Part shown: positions 43,219-54,600 of the stretch, piece by piece
Position numbering within the stretch: position 1 is the stretch's first letter
How the letters are laid out: each line of letters starts with the position of its first letter
Assembly (NCBI GenBank): GCA_019925095.2
Contig: CM034391.1
Location: 6,352,551-6,416,550 of the forward strand
Direction of reading: 5' to 3'
Length of the DNA stretch: 64,000 nt
Source of the DNA: Dendrolimus kikuchii
Lineage: Eukaryota; Arthropoda; Insecta; Lepidoptera; Lasiocampidae
Position numbers and translations under genes: made by a program
The notes under the pieces: generated by a model
What the model saw: only the letters and a program-made list of their open reading frames with translations
Databases searched by the model: none
What the model was told of the DNA's origin: nothing

Positions 43219-44269
43219 TTATGCTCATATGGCTTTAAAGGAGTATTTTTTTATTTTTCGGAGAGAAAGTTTTAAGTCAAAATTGATTATATCATAAAGT
43301 ATACAAATATATGATATTTAGCAACAATTTTCAGAAACAAAGACTGTCATAATTGGTTTTGTAATACATGGTATCTTATCTCACCTGTCAGACATGTGTT
43401 TTTGTAAATCTATGTTATCATAAGCTGATCGATAAAATCGAGCAAAGATGATAATATGAAGTACGATCTAGTAGTTAGGCACATATTCCATTAATAAAAA
43501 CTTAAAAGTGAGTTTGATTTGATATTAGTGTCTTCTTTATAGCCGTAGAAATGAACCGACAATGTTATCTAGCTATTTATATACGTATAATGTATGTGGT
43601 ATTATTATTATGTATTGATATTACGGAACCCGACTAATTATAGGGGAGTATATTTCAAGGTAAGTCATGAAGGTTGGCCAAGGAAACCAGTGCAGAAGAA
43701 TATGTAGAAATCGGACCCCCGGCGTCTGAAGTGAAGGTTCCTAACGTTGCGCGTTGGTGAGATTTAACATTAACAGGACCACGACGAGTGATAACTACAT
43801 ATAATGAGGTGATCATTTTTGTTCCAAACTCGAACGAATGAAAGTATAGACGGAGCCTAAATGAACAAAAGCGTCCAACGAAGTGACGCATTTTTTTTAA
43901 ACTTCTGTGTGGAAACTTATGTAGTATGCACGTGGTTTGCGTCTGTGTGCGCAGTAGTAATGTATCCACTGGAAACTATTCCACCTGTATCCGTACGAAT
44001 TCGATTACTTAATACTAAGTTCTCGTAAGGCATTGCAGCCCGGTCGACTTCCTAATCCAAAATCGGCTTTCTTTAGCTGGTTTCACACTGAGAGGTCGGA
44101 GCTCCGTCTACATACTTTTGTTCGTCTGAGGTTCTGAAACATGAAATAATTTCACCAGGATATATACCCAAAGTTTATGCGTAAAACGCCGCTTATGACG
44201 TCCCAAAATTATACACAGTATCATTGTGTATCTCAAGCCCTATTAAATTATTCATTAAGAATCTTTATC
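43219..44269. other. Non-coding stretch
   Basis: 'aaagtatagacggagcctaa' at 43852 and 'ggagctccgtctacatactt' at 44100 form a loose inverted pair. A 104-codon minus-strand frame (43655-43969) lacks motifs. No gene supported. Confidence 0.35.
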
Positions 44270-44695
44270 CAGCTCTGAAACAAAGCACATTTATTACCCG
44301 TCGGAATTTGAACTAATAACATTGAAATTCTTTTATGATTGTCTTCTTTTGTTTACTTATTGGCATACGGCCTATTGTTGTATTGTAATCCTTATCCTAG
44401 AAGCTGATTCTAGAAAATTCGGTCACGCTGCCGGGCGGACATATTGTATTTATGCAGTATAAAACAATGACCTGATAGAGGGGGGTGGCAGTCGAACGAG
44501 AACCACGAGCGAAACGAGATGTGTGTACTAGAATCATTTTATTCACATTTTATTGAATTACGACACTTTGCACTACGTTCGGACTTGTTGTGTTCGGTTA
44601 TATTTGTACCTGTGTTATACGTGTTTGTATAGTTCTAATAAACTCTATTATAATTCCTACGGAATTTTAATTCGAGTCCCGCTAAACTCGTAACA
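44270..44695 (+). mobile_element. Solo LTR, 5' end lost
   Basis: Colinear with the LTR at 58319-58825 from 'tttattacc' on: 'cggcctattgttgtattgta', 'gccgggcggacatattgtat', 'gcagtataaaacaatg' (TATA region), 'atacgtgtttgtatagttct', AATAAA-type 'aataaactc' and the end ACTCGTAACA at 44686-44695. The first 60-100 bases are diverged or missing and no target duplication is visible. Confidence 0.75.
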
Positions 44696-45204
44696 ATAAT
44701 ATTATATTTGACGCACATCTATCTACATCCGTAACTCTGCAATCTTATAAGGTTAAAGACATCACAACCGAAAACTCTCGTAACACACATTTCTAATTTT
44801 TGGATAACTACATTGTATAGAGCAAGAAACCAATAAACAATCTCTTAACCAACAAAAGCTTAAATGGTATTACAATGGTGTGAAGCGAAAGGCTTAATAA
44901 ATAAACAATTGTTATGATTATGAGGCAATCTATTGCGGTTGTTGAGTGATAAACTTTTAGTACGGAAGCTATTGTTTGTTGTAACAGGGCCGAATTCGAA
45001 ACTAATGAGTTAGGAACTAAAAGCTACTACACTTAATGAAGTGGCAATCCTAACCCACTAATGAGTGGACACGTCTAAACATAACGAATAGTCCAGAGCT
45101 TTGAAGGGGTGAAGGGCCTAAAGCGCCCGCCTTTACAGAGTCGCTTAGTGAAATTGACACGAGTCTAGGTATACTGGTAGTTGTAGACATAGCATGAATG
45201 TCCC
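44696..45204. other. AT-rich stretch, nothing recognised
   Basis: No gene or repeat boundary supported. Confidence 0.4.
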
Positions 45205-46045
45205 ATCATTTCCTACCTACTGGTACTAAAATTATGTTTGCTCAATCTTTGCTTCTCCCCTGCTTGATTATGCTGATGCCTGCTATCTAGACATCACCCA
45301 AGAACAACTAGATAAGCGTGAACGCCTTCAAAATGTTTGTATCCGTTTCATATTTGGGTTGCGTAAATATGACCATATCTCCGAATTTCGTAATAAGCTT
45401 AAATGGTTGCCAATTCGCCTTCGCCGGAATGTTCACTTACCCTCACTTCTGCACAATATCCTTTTCAATCCCTCTACTCCCCCATATCTAAAGGAACTTT
45501 TTAGTTTCCTCTATCAATCTCATTCCCGTAATTTGCACTCAAATGAAAATCTTCTGCTAACGATACCTAAACACACTTCGTCCTTCGTAGGAAATTCTTT
45601 TGCCGTACAGGATGTTCGGCAAAAGAATGATGAAGATGAGGATATCCGTAAGAGAACCAAGGTACCCGACATAGCTCGCAAAATTAGCAAGTTGAAGTGG
45701 CAGTGGGCCGGTCACATCTGCCGCAGGACCGATGGCCGATGGAGCAAACGAGTCCTGGAGTGGAGACCGCGTCTCGGTAAACGTAGTGTCAGACGCCCTC
45801 CAGCCCGATGGACCGACGACCTATGCAAGGTCGCCGGTAGGCGCTGGCTGAGGAAATCGGAGGACAGGGATGAGTGGCGCCGCCTTGGGGAGGCCTACGT
45901 CCAGCAGTGGACTGCAAATGGCTGACGACGACGACGACGACAGGATGTTCGCCTGTGGAACTCCCTCCCCTTGAAAATAAAACAAGCTACATCTATTTCT
46001 ACATTCAAACACTTGATCACTGACTATTATCTGTCCATGAAATAA
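45205..46045 (+). pseudogene. CR1-like ORF2 C-terminus, frameshifted and interrupted
   Basis: FLPTGTKIMFAQSLLLPC, then a one-base deletion near 45275, then DYADACYLDITQEQLDKRER and FIFGLRKYDHISEFRNKLKW match the C-terminal part of the copy at 2602-3906. Coding resumes after the insertion at 45952 as LWNSLPLKIKQATSISTFKH and stops at TAA 46043-46045. Cutting out 45619-45951 (insert plus one target copy) restores SFAVQDVR-LWNSLP. The apparent 188-codon gene from 45359 to 45925 is the chimera of LINE and insert, not a protein that evolved as one. Confidence 0.88.
45619..45939 (+). mobile_element. 5'-truncated RTE retrotransposon inserted in the CR1 copy
   Basis: Flanked by a perfect 12 bp target duplication ACAGGATGTTCG (45607-45618 and 45940-45951). 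It encodes the C-terminus of an RTE-class RT protein: RKRTKVPDIARKISKLKWQW, AGHICRRTDGRWSKRVLEWR, RRPPARWTDDLCK and WRRLGEAYVQQWTANG, stop TGA 45923-45925. The 3' end is a (GAC)n run, the short-repeat tail usual for RTE elements. About 100 codons remain. Confidence 0.93.
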
Positions 46046-46383
46046 AATTTGTTGCAGTAAATGGAATTGCATTATTGATCGCATGTAAGTATATGTAATT
46101 TATATTTTTATAATCTATTTAATTATGTATATCTATATTAGTTTATTATTGTTATTATTTTGTTTGTTTTTTTTTCTTTAACGATAGAATTAGTTTTAAT
46201 TGAGTTAAACCACCAAATATTATTTAATTTTTCTTGTAATGTCTCTTTGGACACCGGGTTGCCTGGAAGAGATCGCTATAGGCGATAAGGCGGCCCATTG
46301 TTCTAATGGAAATGTATTTATATTAAATGTCAAAGTTTAAGCTACGGTGAACAATAAAGAGTTTTCATTCATTCATTCATTCA

Positions 46384-47019
46384 TGAAGTTTAACTCTATT
46401 TCGATACCTGTCATGTTCGTCATACGAATCAGCGAAGGCGGTCGCTTTAGGCCCTCTTGATGCCAGAAAGCTTACTCTAAATACTCTCAAAGGTGTTTCG
46501 TCGGAAGCAATATCAAAGCATCGTCATATCTAAATAGTTTTCTAACCGCATTAATACTAACAGTCTAACGAAGAAACAATATTGGGAAAGAAACATTTCT
46601 TTTAAGATTTACAATATTACCATCCAAATACCTAACTGAAAGTTAGACAACAAAGCAATTTGCTTACTTCCATAAACCAAATTGCGTCAACAGACAGGGA
46701 AACGATCGCCACTCGGTCACAGATTGAACTGCCACTGGTCACGGGTCAATTGACACCGACAATGGGGAAACGCAAATCGAAGTGGCACATTGCTAATGAG
46801 AACTATGGTACAATAAGAATCAAAGAAACATAGCACATAATGATAGTAAATGGAAATGTTAATGTTTCTGATGCGAGTGCTGAGGTGATCATTTGATTTA
46901 ATGTTGGGTAAAGCTTTGAGTTAATTAACTGATAATTTAAAAAATATATTGAATTATCTTGAATTCATCATTTTGCTTGCAGTATCTAATTAGTGTATAA
47001 TATCGCGTCGTCGTTCTTG
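46384..47019. other. Non-coding stretch
   Basis: 46405-46465 matches 9990-10045 ('tcgctttaggccctcttg'). Rest AT-rich, no gene. Confidence 0.4.
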
Positions 47020-47330
47020 ACGTGGTACAGCCATGCTGGAATCAATGTTTTGATTATAGCTCTTAGAGCCGGCTCGTTCGGTGTGATAGCATGCTCTCAC
47101 AGAACATCGGCCTGAAACGGCCTTGAACTAATCGTGTTTCCACGATGAGTGAGGGTTACGATGGCCTATTTCTCCTCTATTCCATCCCCTCTACGTCATT
47201 CCTCCTATTTATTCCCAGTATTCCATGCCCTTGATGTCATAGTTCCTACGCTATCGCAAAGGCTGGCGACGTGTTGGCCTCGCCCCTGAGACCAAATTCT
47301 ATCTCGTCAAAATCGCCGGACACTATCGTC
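47020..47330 (-). repeat. Copy of the 39-kb GC-rich repeat family, inverted
   Basis: 'gtggtacagccatgctggaa', 'catcggcctgaaacggcctt' and 'cgtgtttccacgatgagtga' are complements of words at 27270-27420 and 39960-40090. Confidence 0.65.
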
Positions 47331-47394
47331 TCAATCGTAGTTTAGCCTGCTTTGGGTAATCTGCTAATTCCAATGGCGTGCTCGTAGCATGCCA

Positions 47395-47570
47395 CTCTTA
47401 TGTTTTTAAGTAATTATAAACAAAAAGTCGCGAAGTAAATATTTAAAACGTTACTATTATTCCGCCGCGACGATACCGACAAGATATTGTGGATTTAGTA
47501 GAAAACAAATTTTTGACACTATCACAATGTAATCATACTTTGAATATCCTCATAATGCCAAAATATTGAA
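47395..47570 (+). repeat. Dispersed repeat, partner of 23300-23640
   Basis: 'gcgaagtaaatatttaaaac' and 'tttttgacactatcacaatg' match the complement of 23455-23620. A LINE 3' tail fragment of the family S type ('atgtctataggcgacgctaa') follows at 47595-47680. Confidence 0.6.
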
Positions 47571-48114
47571 ATAGTAGAATTGGGCCTCTGGTCTTGCAAA
47601 TGTCTATAGGCGACGCTAACCACTCTCCGTTAGGTGGACCATCTGCATCTTTATCAGCTTTGCCACAAAAAAAAACATTAAAATCAGCCAGGTGTATGTA
47701 GAACCATGAACAATAAAAGGTTCCATAGTTGCAATGTCTATAAATTATATTACTGCTGATTTTATTTTTGCCGTATTTGCAATACCCTGTAGCATAGCGG
47801 TTAGTACAAATTCCATCAGTAGTATTCGGCTTCCGTGTTAGTAGTGTGTATTTACCTACGACTTACAATTATTTTAGCAGTGGAGCATGCAACGCTTGGG
47901 AAGTTTTTCTGACCAAATATTGTTACATTTACTAAATGGTAACGGCAAAGGATAACCGGTATTTGGACCCCGTTAATCAACCTTGTACAAGCATGGCAGG
48001 TATATATTCCCATAACATTAGGAGTTCTAAACCATTAACGATACATTCATAGACAGGCGCACGTGACGAAAGTATAGGCTGGAGAAGAAGGGAAGAATAA
48101 GAAGCTGGCAAACA

Positions 48115-48475
48115 GTTTAAAGCAAAACACTTCGGACAGACTTTGCGTCCCTCTACGTACTTTACCGCCTGTACAACGGGGAGTGTTCTGAATGAAGAAT
48201 TGTTTGATCTGATGGCAACGCCTTGCATTTACAACCACACCCCTCGCCAGCGACGGGATGTTCACCCCCATTTCCTTGGGCTCTCCCACGCTCAACTACG
48301 CAACGGCTCTCTAGAACATTTATTCTGCGCAGGGCGTTAGAAAATTTCTTAGAGGTCGGCAAAACGTTAGCGTTACCCCTGGTGTTGCAAACATCCATAG
48401 GCGACGGTAACTGCTTTTCATCGGGTGTGCCTGTTTGCCTGCTTCAGGCTATTTAAAATAAAACAGGCAAACAGC
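48115..48475 (+). pseudogene. LINE ORF2 C-terminus with 3' tail, frameshifted
   Basis: Frames join as SLYVLYRLYNGECSE, then (after a stop at 48195) EELFDLMATPCIYNHTPRQR and RDVHPHFLGL, then STTQRLSRTF. This follows the C-terminal region of a common lepidopteran LINE (FYRxYHGECSEELFxLxP...RTARxRxxVHPxxLxxWRSTTVRFxRxFL). The 3' end 'ggtgttgcaaacatccatag' 'gcgacggtaactgctttt' is the part shared with family S elements. The copy at 61437-61745 is longer at the 3' side. Confidence 0.7.
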
Positions 48476-49509
48476 CCAGCAAGCACAAGGAAAATGGTTT
48501 CTGTCACCTATATACGTTTGTAACAACTGTGGTGAAACCAACGCTTTACGGGCCTTTACGATGATACATAGGAACGGATGGGTGATGATAGATAGGGATT
48601 AGACAAGAGAAATGGGACCTGTAACTGTAATCAAGATAATGATAGTTCTACCGCGTAAAAATTCTGGGTGCGAAATTCTAAAGATCATTTCCTTCAACGA
48701 TCGTTGTACTGCATTTTTATTACAACAAATTTAGTTAATACATCACGAGCGCGTAGTAATGTGTTAAATCGGTCTTAATGTACTAAACGTGTGCAGATGT
48801 TTAGCTGTGACGAATGTTATGCGAATTTGGACTCACGAATATGTTGCATGCCTTCCAAATTTGTAATGGATTGTTGGCCTCGAAGTTAACTGGATGACCA
48901 GGCCATTGCAACGGGAGTGCTATAAAAATTCCTCACGATAAAAAATCAATATAGCGAAACCACTGTGTTCTAGAGTGTAAAATCGAAGTCACAAAACAAA
49001 AGATAAAGAAAACACTCTGCCTCATTCAATGACAGAGGAGGAGGTATGTATTTAAAAAAACCAGTGTTCTCGTAATTTAAAATTAATAAAGCGTTTAGGA
49101 TGTCCGTAGGTATTCGGCAAAATCAGATTAGGGTAGTTCACAGTCAACTCAAGTGGGACAACTTTATACCATCTTACAAAATACCGAAGTCGCCTAGATT
49201 TTGTCTGAAAATAGCAAGTTATGAGATCGTAACTGAAACAAATCAAACAACTTATTAATTTTTATGAATGTATATGCATCCATTGGCAATGGATACAAAT
49301 TTGTGGCTTTCAGTGTCGAATCTCTAGGGCCATGGAGTCCCGAAGCTTGTCGACTCTATCGAGACCTATCCGCACGTGACAGAAGTCTCACGTGACTAAA
49401 GGGCTGGCCTGTATTTAGGGCAGCGTATTAGCGCTGGAGCACACGTTCTCATATTTTTTTCTTGTTATTTTTTTTTGTTAATTTTAATTGGTATATATGT
49501 ATATATATG

Positions 49510-49512
<3 letters not shown>
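48476..49512. other. Non-coding stretch
   Basis: 48490-48660 carries pieces of the GC-rich repeat family ('tgtaatcaagataatgatag'). No gene seen. Confidence 0.35.

Positions 49513-49569
<57 letters not shown>
49513..49569. repeat. (AT)n microsatellite
   Basis: An uninterrupted AT run of about 57 bases. Confidence 0.95.
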
Positions 49570-49571
<2 letters not shown>

Positions 49572-50159
49572 CTATTTCTGGTGTTTAATTTTATTTTAAT
49601 TTATACATATTCTGAATAATAAGTGTCCCAAGTGTTGACCCGGTGTTATATATGTAAGATAACCTCTTTCATTAAAATCCGTTAAGTAGGTTTTACGTGA
49701 TACACGAACAGACAGACAGACAAAAATTCTAAGTTTTATTTTCCCAATGTGTTGTTCCGAAAAAATTATAGATTTATTATATGAAGCATTGCATTCATTT
49801 TATACTATTTATACGCTACATAAAATAACATTTTTTTATTCCGACATGGCCCAAAATAATTGTGATTCGATAAAACCCATTTCGAATACAAATTTCATTT
49901 TGAAAGTTATGTTATTCACATGTTGTGCCCGTTCACACGTGGTTAGCGGGTTCCTAAACAGTATGCTCTACACGTAGTACGATAGAGTATAGGAGGCACT
50001 CGGCATATGTAATTGACAGTGAAATGGTAACAACGTCTTACAATGGGCATTGTTCCTGACATCGATGGCACCAGTGACGGATTTGGTGGTCAAGATTGTT
50101 CTAACTTTTTAAACAAATAAAAATAAAAAAAACTAAAAAATACTCGCTTTAAAACAAAA
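49570..50159. other. AT-rich stretch, nothing recognised
   Basis: 'cacgaacagacagacagaca' at 49703-49722 is a small simple repeat often found inside insect Helitron-like elements. No gene. Confidence 0.35.
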
Positions 50160-50515
50160 ATTTTGTGTGTGTGCAGTTCATATGCAGTAGAAGTGACACA
50201 ACGTGTGACAAGAGGTGGGAGGGATTCTAAATTTCATGACGTCACATTTCATATATTATATCGTTATAATATATTCAAGCTTTAAAACACGAAATTTGCC
50301 GTATTAACGAAAAACTTCAAAACATTTCCAACGCTATCTGTATGAGCATTGTGTTTTAATTATTAAATTAATATAATCCATTCTATCTCATTCTCTCGCA
50401 TGCTTTGTCCTATAGATTTATGTGCTTATCTCTTTTTAGTGTCGCTTTTTTGTTTCATCGAGTTTCAAATCACAACGATTCTAAAGAAGTTTTACTTCAA
50501 AAACTCGTAGTAAAA
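50160..50515 (+). repeat. Repeat H, second copy
   Basis: 'tgtgtgtgtgcagttcatat', 'tcattctctcgcatgctttg', 'gagtttcaaatcacaacgat' and 'aagttttacttcaaaaactc' match 42130-42560. Confidence 0.6.
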
Positions 50516-51208
50516 AGTAAAATATTTTTTATGTATGTTCTACGGTGTCATTGTGAAATGCGTGGGGTGCTTGACATCGAATATTACGAACACATATATT
50601 ATAGTAAAACGCACCCCACGCTTTTCACAATAACACTATGTATAGATTAAACACTCCTTTCTTTTCTTTCTTTCTTATACTTAAAAATTCTAATTTTTAG
50701 TTCGAGTTTTTTTGAAGCGTGTTTTTCAGTTTGTTTAGTTTCGACACCAACTAATCGCGAAGATCGGAGGAGTGTGTCAAATTCCAGTGTCATGATCCTG
50801 GTCAAGATATCAGAACAAAATTATAAGATTATTGTATTGTCATCGGTCCTTATTACGTGTGCAAAATTTCAAATTAATCAGACTTGTGGAAGTGGGTGAA
50901 AATGACGCTGAAAGATTTCGTTACATACATACACACATTCAGATCAAGCCAATAAAAGCCTGTTAAAAAAGGAGGTTCTCAATTCGTTTATATGATGTAT
51001 ATATATTTTTATATACGTTCGGGTAGTTCGAGCATATCCTTTTTATTTATGAAACGGAACTCAATGATTCTTTTTACGTTTCATTCAGTATAGTTGGTTT
51101 TGTTTCAATTTCATTGATATTGGACCTTAGACTTCGAAGATACACAGAACTCTTGAACGATATTAGTTACCAATGTGTACATTCAGTCATCATGGGTACA
51201 ATCTTATA
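50516..51208. repeat. Dispersed repeat with 'aagccaataaaagcctgtta' end
   Basis: About 50750-50990 has the wording of a widespread insect non-coding repeat ('cgttacatacatacacacat', 'aagccaataaaagcctgtta'). Also 50550-50620 holds a short inverted pair ('atgcgtggggtgc' against 'gcaccccacgctt'). Confidence 0.4.
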
Positions 51209-51444
51209 TCTTATACTAATATATAAAGCTGAAGAGTTTGTTTGTTTGAACGCGCTAATCTCAGGAACCACTAGTCCGATTTGAAAAATTCTTTTAGTAT
51301 TAGATAGCCCATTTATCAAGGAAGGCTATAGGATATATATTATGACGCTATGACTAATAGGAGCGGAGTACCAATGACGAATGTTTAAAAATCGGGAGGT
51401 TTTGAAAAAAAATTCCACACGGACGACGTCGCGGGCACATCTAG
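51209..51444 (+). mobile_element. Non-autonomous Helitron
   Basis: TC at 51209 after A, opening 'tcttatactaatatataaag', and CTAG at 51441-51444 before T. 'tccacacggacgacgtcgcg' is the usual subterminal stem region. Almost the same element lies at 53897-54138. Confidence 0.85.
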
Positions 51445-52027
51445 TACTATATATACCTTCTTCCATGCCCATAAACGTGATTTACATTAGTTTAGTAGTT
51501 AATGAACTTGCAAAACTGGCGGGTTCAATACTTAACATCGTTAGGACAGAGTTCTTTACTCGTAAAAACGTCTGTTTGTCCAATAGATGATAAAGACCTT
51601 TTGCGAGTTAACTAATTACTTAGTAATGCAAATGTAAATCAGTTTTTATTGTACAAATTAGGCTTTCATTTGTAGAAGTCGTTTAGATGTTTCTGTTTTT
51701 TGTACCCCATTTTCGGCATTATATTGAAGTAAAAAAAAGTGATAAAAAAAACTATTAAAAGGAATAGTTTCCTCGGAATGATACTGACTTGTTTTTTTTT
51801 GTTGTTACTATACATTTGTGCCTGCTAATTTAAAGAACAACTAGACCGATCTGGATGTTTTTTTTTATAAATACTACTACTACTCCGTTTGCTCAGCGAC
51901 GCAAAGTGAGTCTTGGCTTCCGGAACGAGAACACATCATCTGTCCCTGTCCTGCGCAGTTTCTTGCCGATAACTGTCAGTCTGGTTTTGAAGTTAATAGC
52001 TATTTTTTGTACAATATATATGTAGGC
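51445..52027. other. AT-rich stretch, nothing recognised
   Basis: No gene or repeat boundary supported. Confidence 0.4.
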
Positions 52028-52247
52028 TTTTTTTATTGCATAGTTAAGCACAACAGCAGGCTGACGGCCCAACTTTGATGTAAAATATTTACCAGCGCCT
52101 ATGGACATTAGCATACCAGAGATGCTGCGAATGTGCAACCGGTCTCGAAGGAGGGTCTGGAACCTGGCGACTGATGCTGGAACTCAATTCAAAGTTGTTA
52201 TGGCAGCATACTTTAGACCAGGGGTGGTAGCCATCCAGTCGGCCAAA
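52028..52247 (-). mobile_element. SINE-like element (family S), partial
   Basis: 'tttttattgcatagttaagc', 'gcgcctatggacattagcat', 'tttagaccaggggtggtagc' and 'catccagtcggccaaag'. The 5' third is missing. Confidence 0.7.
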
Positions 52248-52960
52248 GTCTTTTTTACATAGGCTTTGAAACATCACACTACGGTCTAAAAGAGCAGAGC
52301 AGTAATTTAAGCATAATAAAATACAGGCTAGTCATTGTGCTTTTTTCTAAATGGCAATTGATAACCTTTCAAGGGAAAAAGTTACACCGACTCAAGTACA
52401 AAAGTGAAGCTGGCAATCTACTAAATCTGACCCTGGCCGCTGCACAGGAAGGAATGGCTTACCAGGTTCATTGTCTACGAGTCTAGTATTTAGAGAGCTT
52501 ATTGCGCATAGGTAACTATTGGAAATAATTCTTCTATAACTACATTCATAAAAACAAGCTAAACATAATAAAGTTAATTCTTCTATAATTAAAATTTTAA
52601 TGCCGTACATAAAAATTGATGTCGTATAAAATAAAACGACACCCAAATATAATCATAATCCTATCAGCCGATAATACTCAATCAATTTAGCACATTCAGC
52701 CGATATTTTTCACGGAAATTCATGACGCATGTACGTGATGCACTATGTATGCATATTATATTATGAGAATTTGTTTTGATACTAAATTTACATATATATA
52801 TAATATACTAGTGTAACTTTTGTTACTTCTTTAAGTGCCGCAAAGTGGGAAGCAGTTAGCTTTTTACAAATTTATATTAGAATACTAGCTGACCTGCCAG
52901 ACGTGATTCCGACTGAATTAAAAGTTGCTAAAAAAATAAGTCGATAACAATTATAATCAA
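52248..52960. other. AT-rich stretch, nothing recognised
   Basis: No gene or repeat boundary supported. Confidence 0.4.
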
Positions 52961-53145
52961 ACTACGTTTTAACGGTTTTAGGCGCGATAATTTATTTGAT
53001 TATTGACATCTTCGTCTTCCGTGATCACGACCCCTGAAATTTGGCCGAAACGTCGGAATAATAGAAATCAAATAAATTACCGCGTTTAAAACCGTTAAAA
53101 GGTATTTTTATTATGTATACAAGTCGCAGAAACTTAAGAAAATAT
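52961..53145. repeat. GTGATCAC foldback element, short form
   Basis: 'aaactacgttttaacggttt' at left and 'aaaccgttaaaaggtatttt' at right with 'cttccgtgatcacgacccct' between; the same outer word 'gtatacaagtcgcagaaact' follows as at 7951. Confidence 0.8.
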
Positions 53146-53324
53146 CGACAAAAAATTATATTAGGTATATCGAATGAAAAACTCTCCTATCTCTCAAGTT
53201 GAAGCAAGCAAGACACATGCACGAAATTTCATTCAAATCCGTTGATATGTTTTGAAGCTGTTCTGTACGGAATCTTTATATAGGTATTAAGAAGATAAAT
53301 CATGTCGCTTACTGACTAACCCAA

Positions 53325-53660
53325 CCACGTCTCATTCCAGTTATGTGGGTTTTGAATCCTAGCCCGGAAACGTGCGCCACTTGAGCGGCGTTTCCTGACG
53401 TAATTGCATGTTGCAGTTGTAGGAGTAGTATCACCACGTGCTGAAAAGACAAAACGAACTACTATGAATACGGACCTTCGAGGCCAGCAGCACATTGGTA
53501 GCACCTCTGTTATTGCTAATGTCCATAGCCGAGAGTAACCACTTTCCACCACAGTTGGGCCGTCAGCCTGTCAGCAATATTTTTTTATTTATTAAATACT
53601 ACGAAACAAATAACTTGCACATTGTGATAACTGATATGTGAAACTCGCCATCCATTCGCC
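53325..53660 (+). mobile_element. tRNA-derived SINE relic, split by a family S element
   Basis: 'gtgggttttgaatcctagcc', 'acgtgcgccacttgagcggc' and 'taccacgtgctga'-like 'atcaccacgtgctgaaaaga' match the copy at 31815; after about 170 foreign bases it resumes with 'taacttgcacattgtgataa' and 'ctgatatgtgaaactcgcca'. Confidence 0.65.
53476..53590 (+). mobile_element. SINE-like element (family S) 3' half nested in a SINE
   Basis: 'cgaggccagcagcacattgg', 'gctaatgtccatagccgaga' and 'gccgtcagcctgtcagcaat' then a T-rich stretch. It interrupts the SINE at 53325-53660. Confidence 0.65.
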
Positions 53661-53896
53661 TAAAAATATGAGACCAGACCCAATAATTAAGACATTTATT
53701 TGAATTTTTCATAACATTTGGTTTATTTTTTACTAAAGATAGTTATGATATTTAAACGTAATTTACAAAATATCTTTATCGAAAACTAAATTATGAACTG
53801 TACTATCTTAATAACTAAACTACATTATAAAATAAAAACTATATAATTAAAAACTGCTATAAACATATCTACAGATAAAATATTTTAATTAAATAA
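53661..53896. other. AT-rich stretch, nothing recognised
   Basis: No gene or repeat boundary supported. Confidence 0.4.
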
Positions 53897-54138
53897 TCTT
53901 ATACTAATATATAAAGCTGAAGAGTGTGTTTGCTTGAACGCGCTAATTTCAGGAACTACTACTCGTATTTGAAAATTTTTTCCAGTGTTAGATAGCCTAT
54001 TTATCGAGGAAGGCTATATCATCACGCTAAGACCAATAGGAGCAGAGCACCAATGAAGAATGTTTCAAAATCGGGGAGCTTTTTTATCTTACTTTTTTTA
54101 AACTATTCCACGCGGACGAAGTCGCGGGCAGAAACTAG
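53897..54138 (+). mobile_element. Non-autonomous Helitron
   Basis: TC at 53897 after A, CTAG at 54135-54138 before T, opening 'tcttatactaatatataaag' identical to 51209, and terminal region 'ttccacgcggacgaagtcgc'. Confidence 0.87.
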
Positions 54139-54502
54139 TGTAGTATAATGTATCAAAAAATTGTCATATACCTGTTTTACGAAAAACGGCTACTTATGTT
54201 ATACTTATTTTACTTATATTATTTATGTTAGTACCAAAATATGACCTCTGCCAGGACTACCTCCTTTGCCTTCACAGTTTACATTACTATATACTAATAA
54301 TGAATAATATTATTCCATCGATATCATGCCTAGTTCTGGGAACAATTTACTGTTGTTTGCGCTGGGGTATTGATGGTGTGCACATTACACGTGCGTTTTA
54401 CCGAGAAGCGACTAAAGGTTGTAACATGAAGCGCTGAAGCGATTTCCAGCGAAATTGCATTTCTTCGGTCCATTTTTACCAGCGTAAAAATCTCTAATAT
54501 AA
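54139..54502. other. AT-rich stretch, nothing recognised
   Basis: A 70-codon plus-strand frame (54225-54437) has no motif. Confidence 0.35.
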
Positions 54503-54600
54503 ATGGTCTTATTCAGAATAATATAGAGTAAGTTTGAAGACTTTTTTATGGTTCTTAAAGAAGTCTTCAAGCTTACTCTATGTCAACATGAATAAGATCG
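54503..54600. repeat. Palindromic MITE, same family as 31665
   Basis: 'ggtcttattcagaataatat' 'agagtaagtttgaagac' is mirrored by 'gtcttcaagcttactctatg' 'tcaacatgaataagatc', arms of about 37 bases. Confidence 0.7.

Larger units (their letters stand above)
45205..46383 (+). mobile_element. 5'-truncated CR1-like LINE, interrupted by an RTE piece
   Basis: Same family as 2266-3905. The C-terminal RT region starts near 45205 and the 3' UTR has 'ccgggttgcctggaagagat', 'aatggaaatgtatttatatt' and 'acggtgaacaataaagagtt', with tail (ATTC)n at 46364-46383. The RTE insertion at 45619-45939 splits the last coding part. Confidence 0.88.

Noticed and set aside
45359..45925. 188-codon plus-strand open frame as a gene
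   Set aside because: It crosses a retrotransposon insertion junction with target duplications; the first part is CR1, the second RTE.
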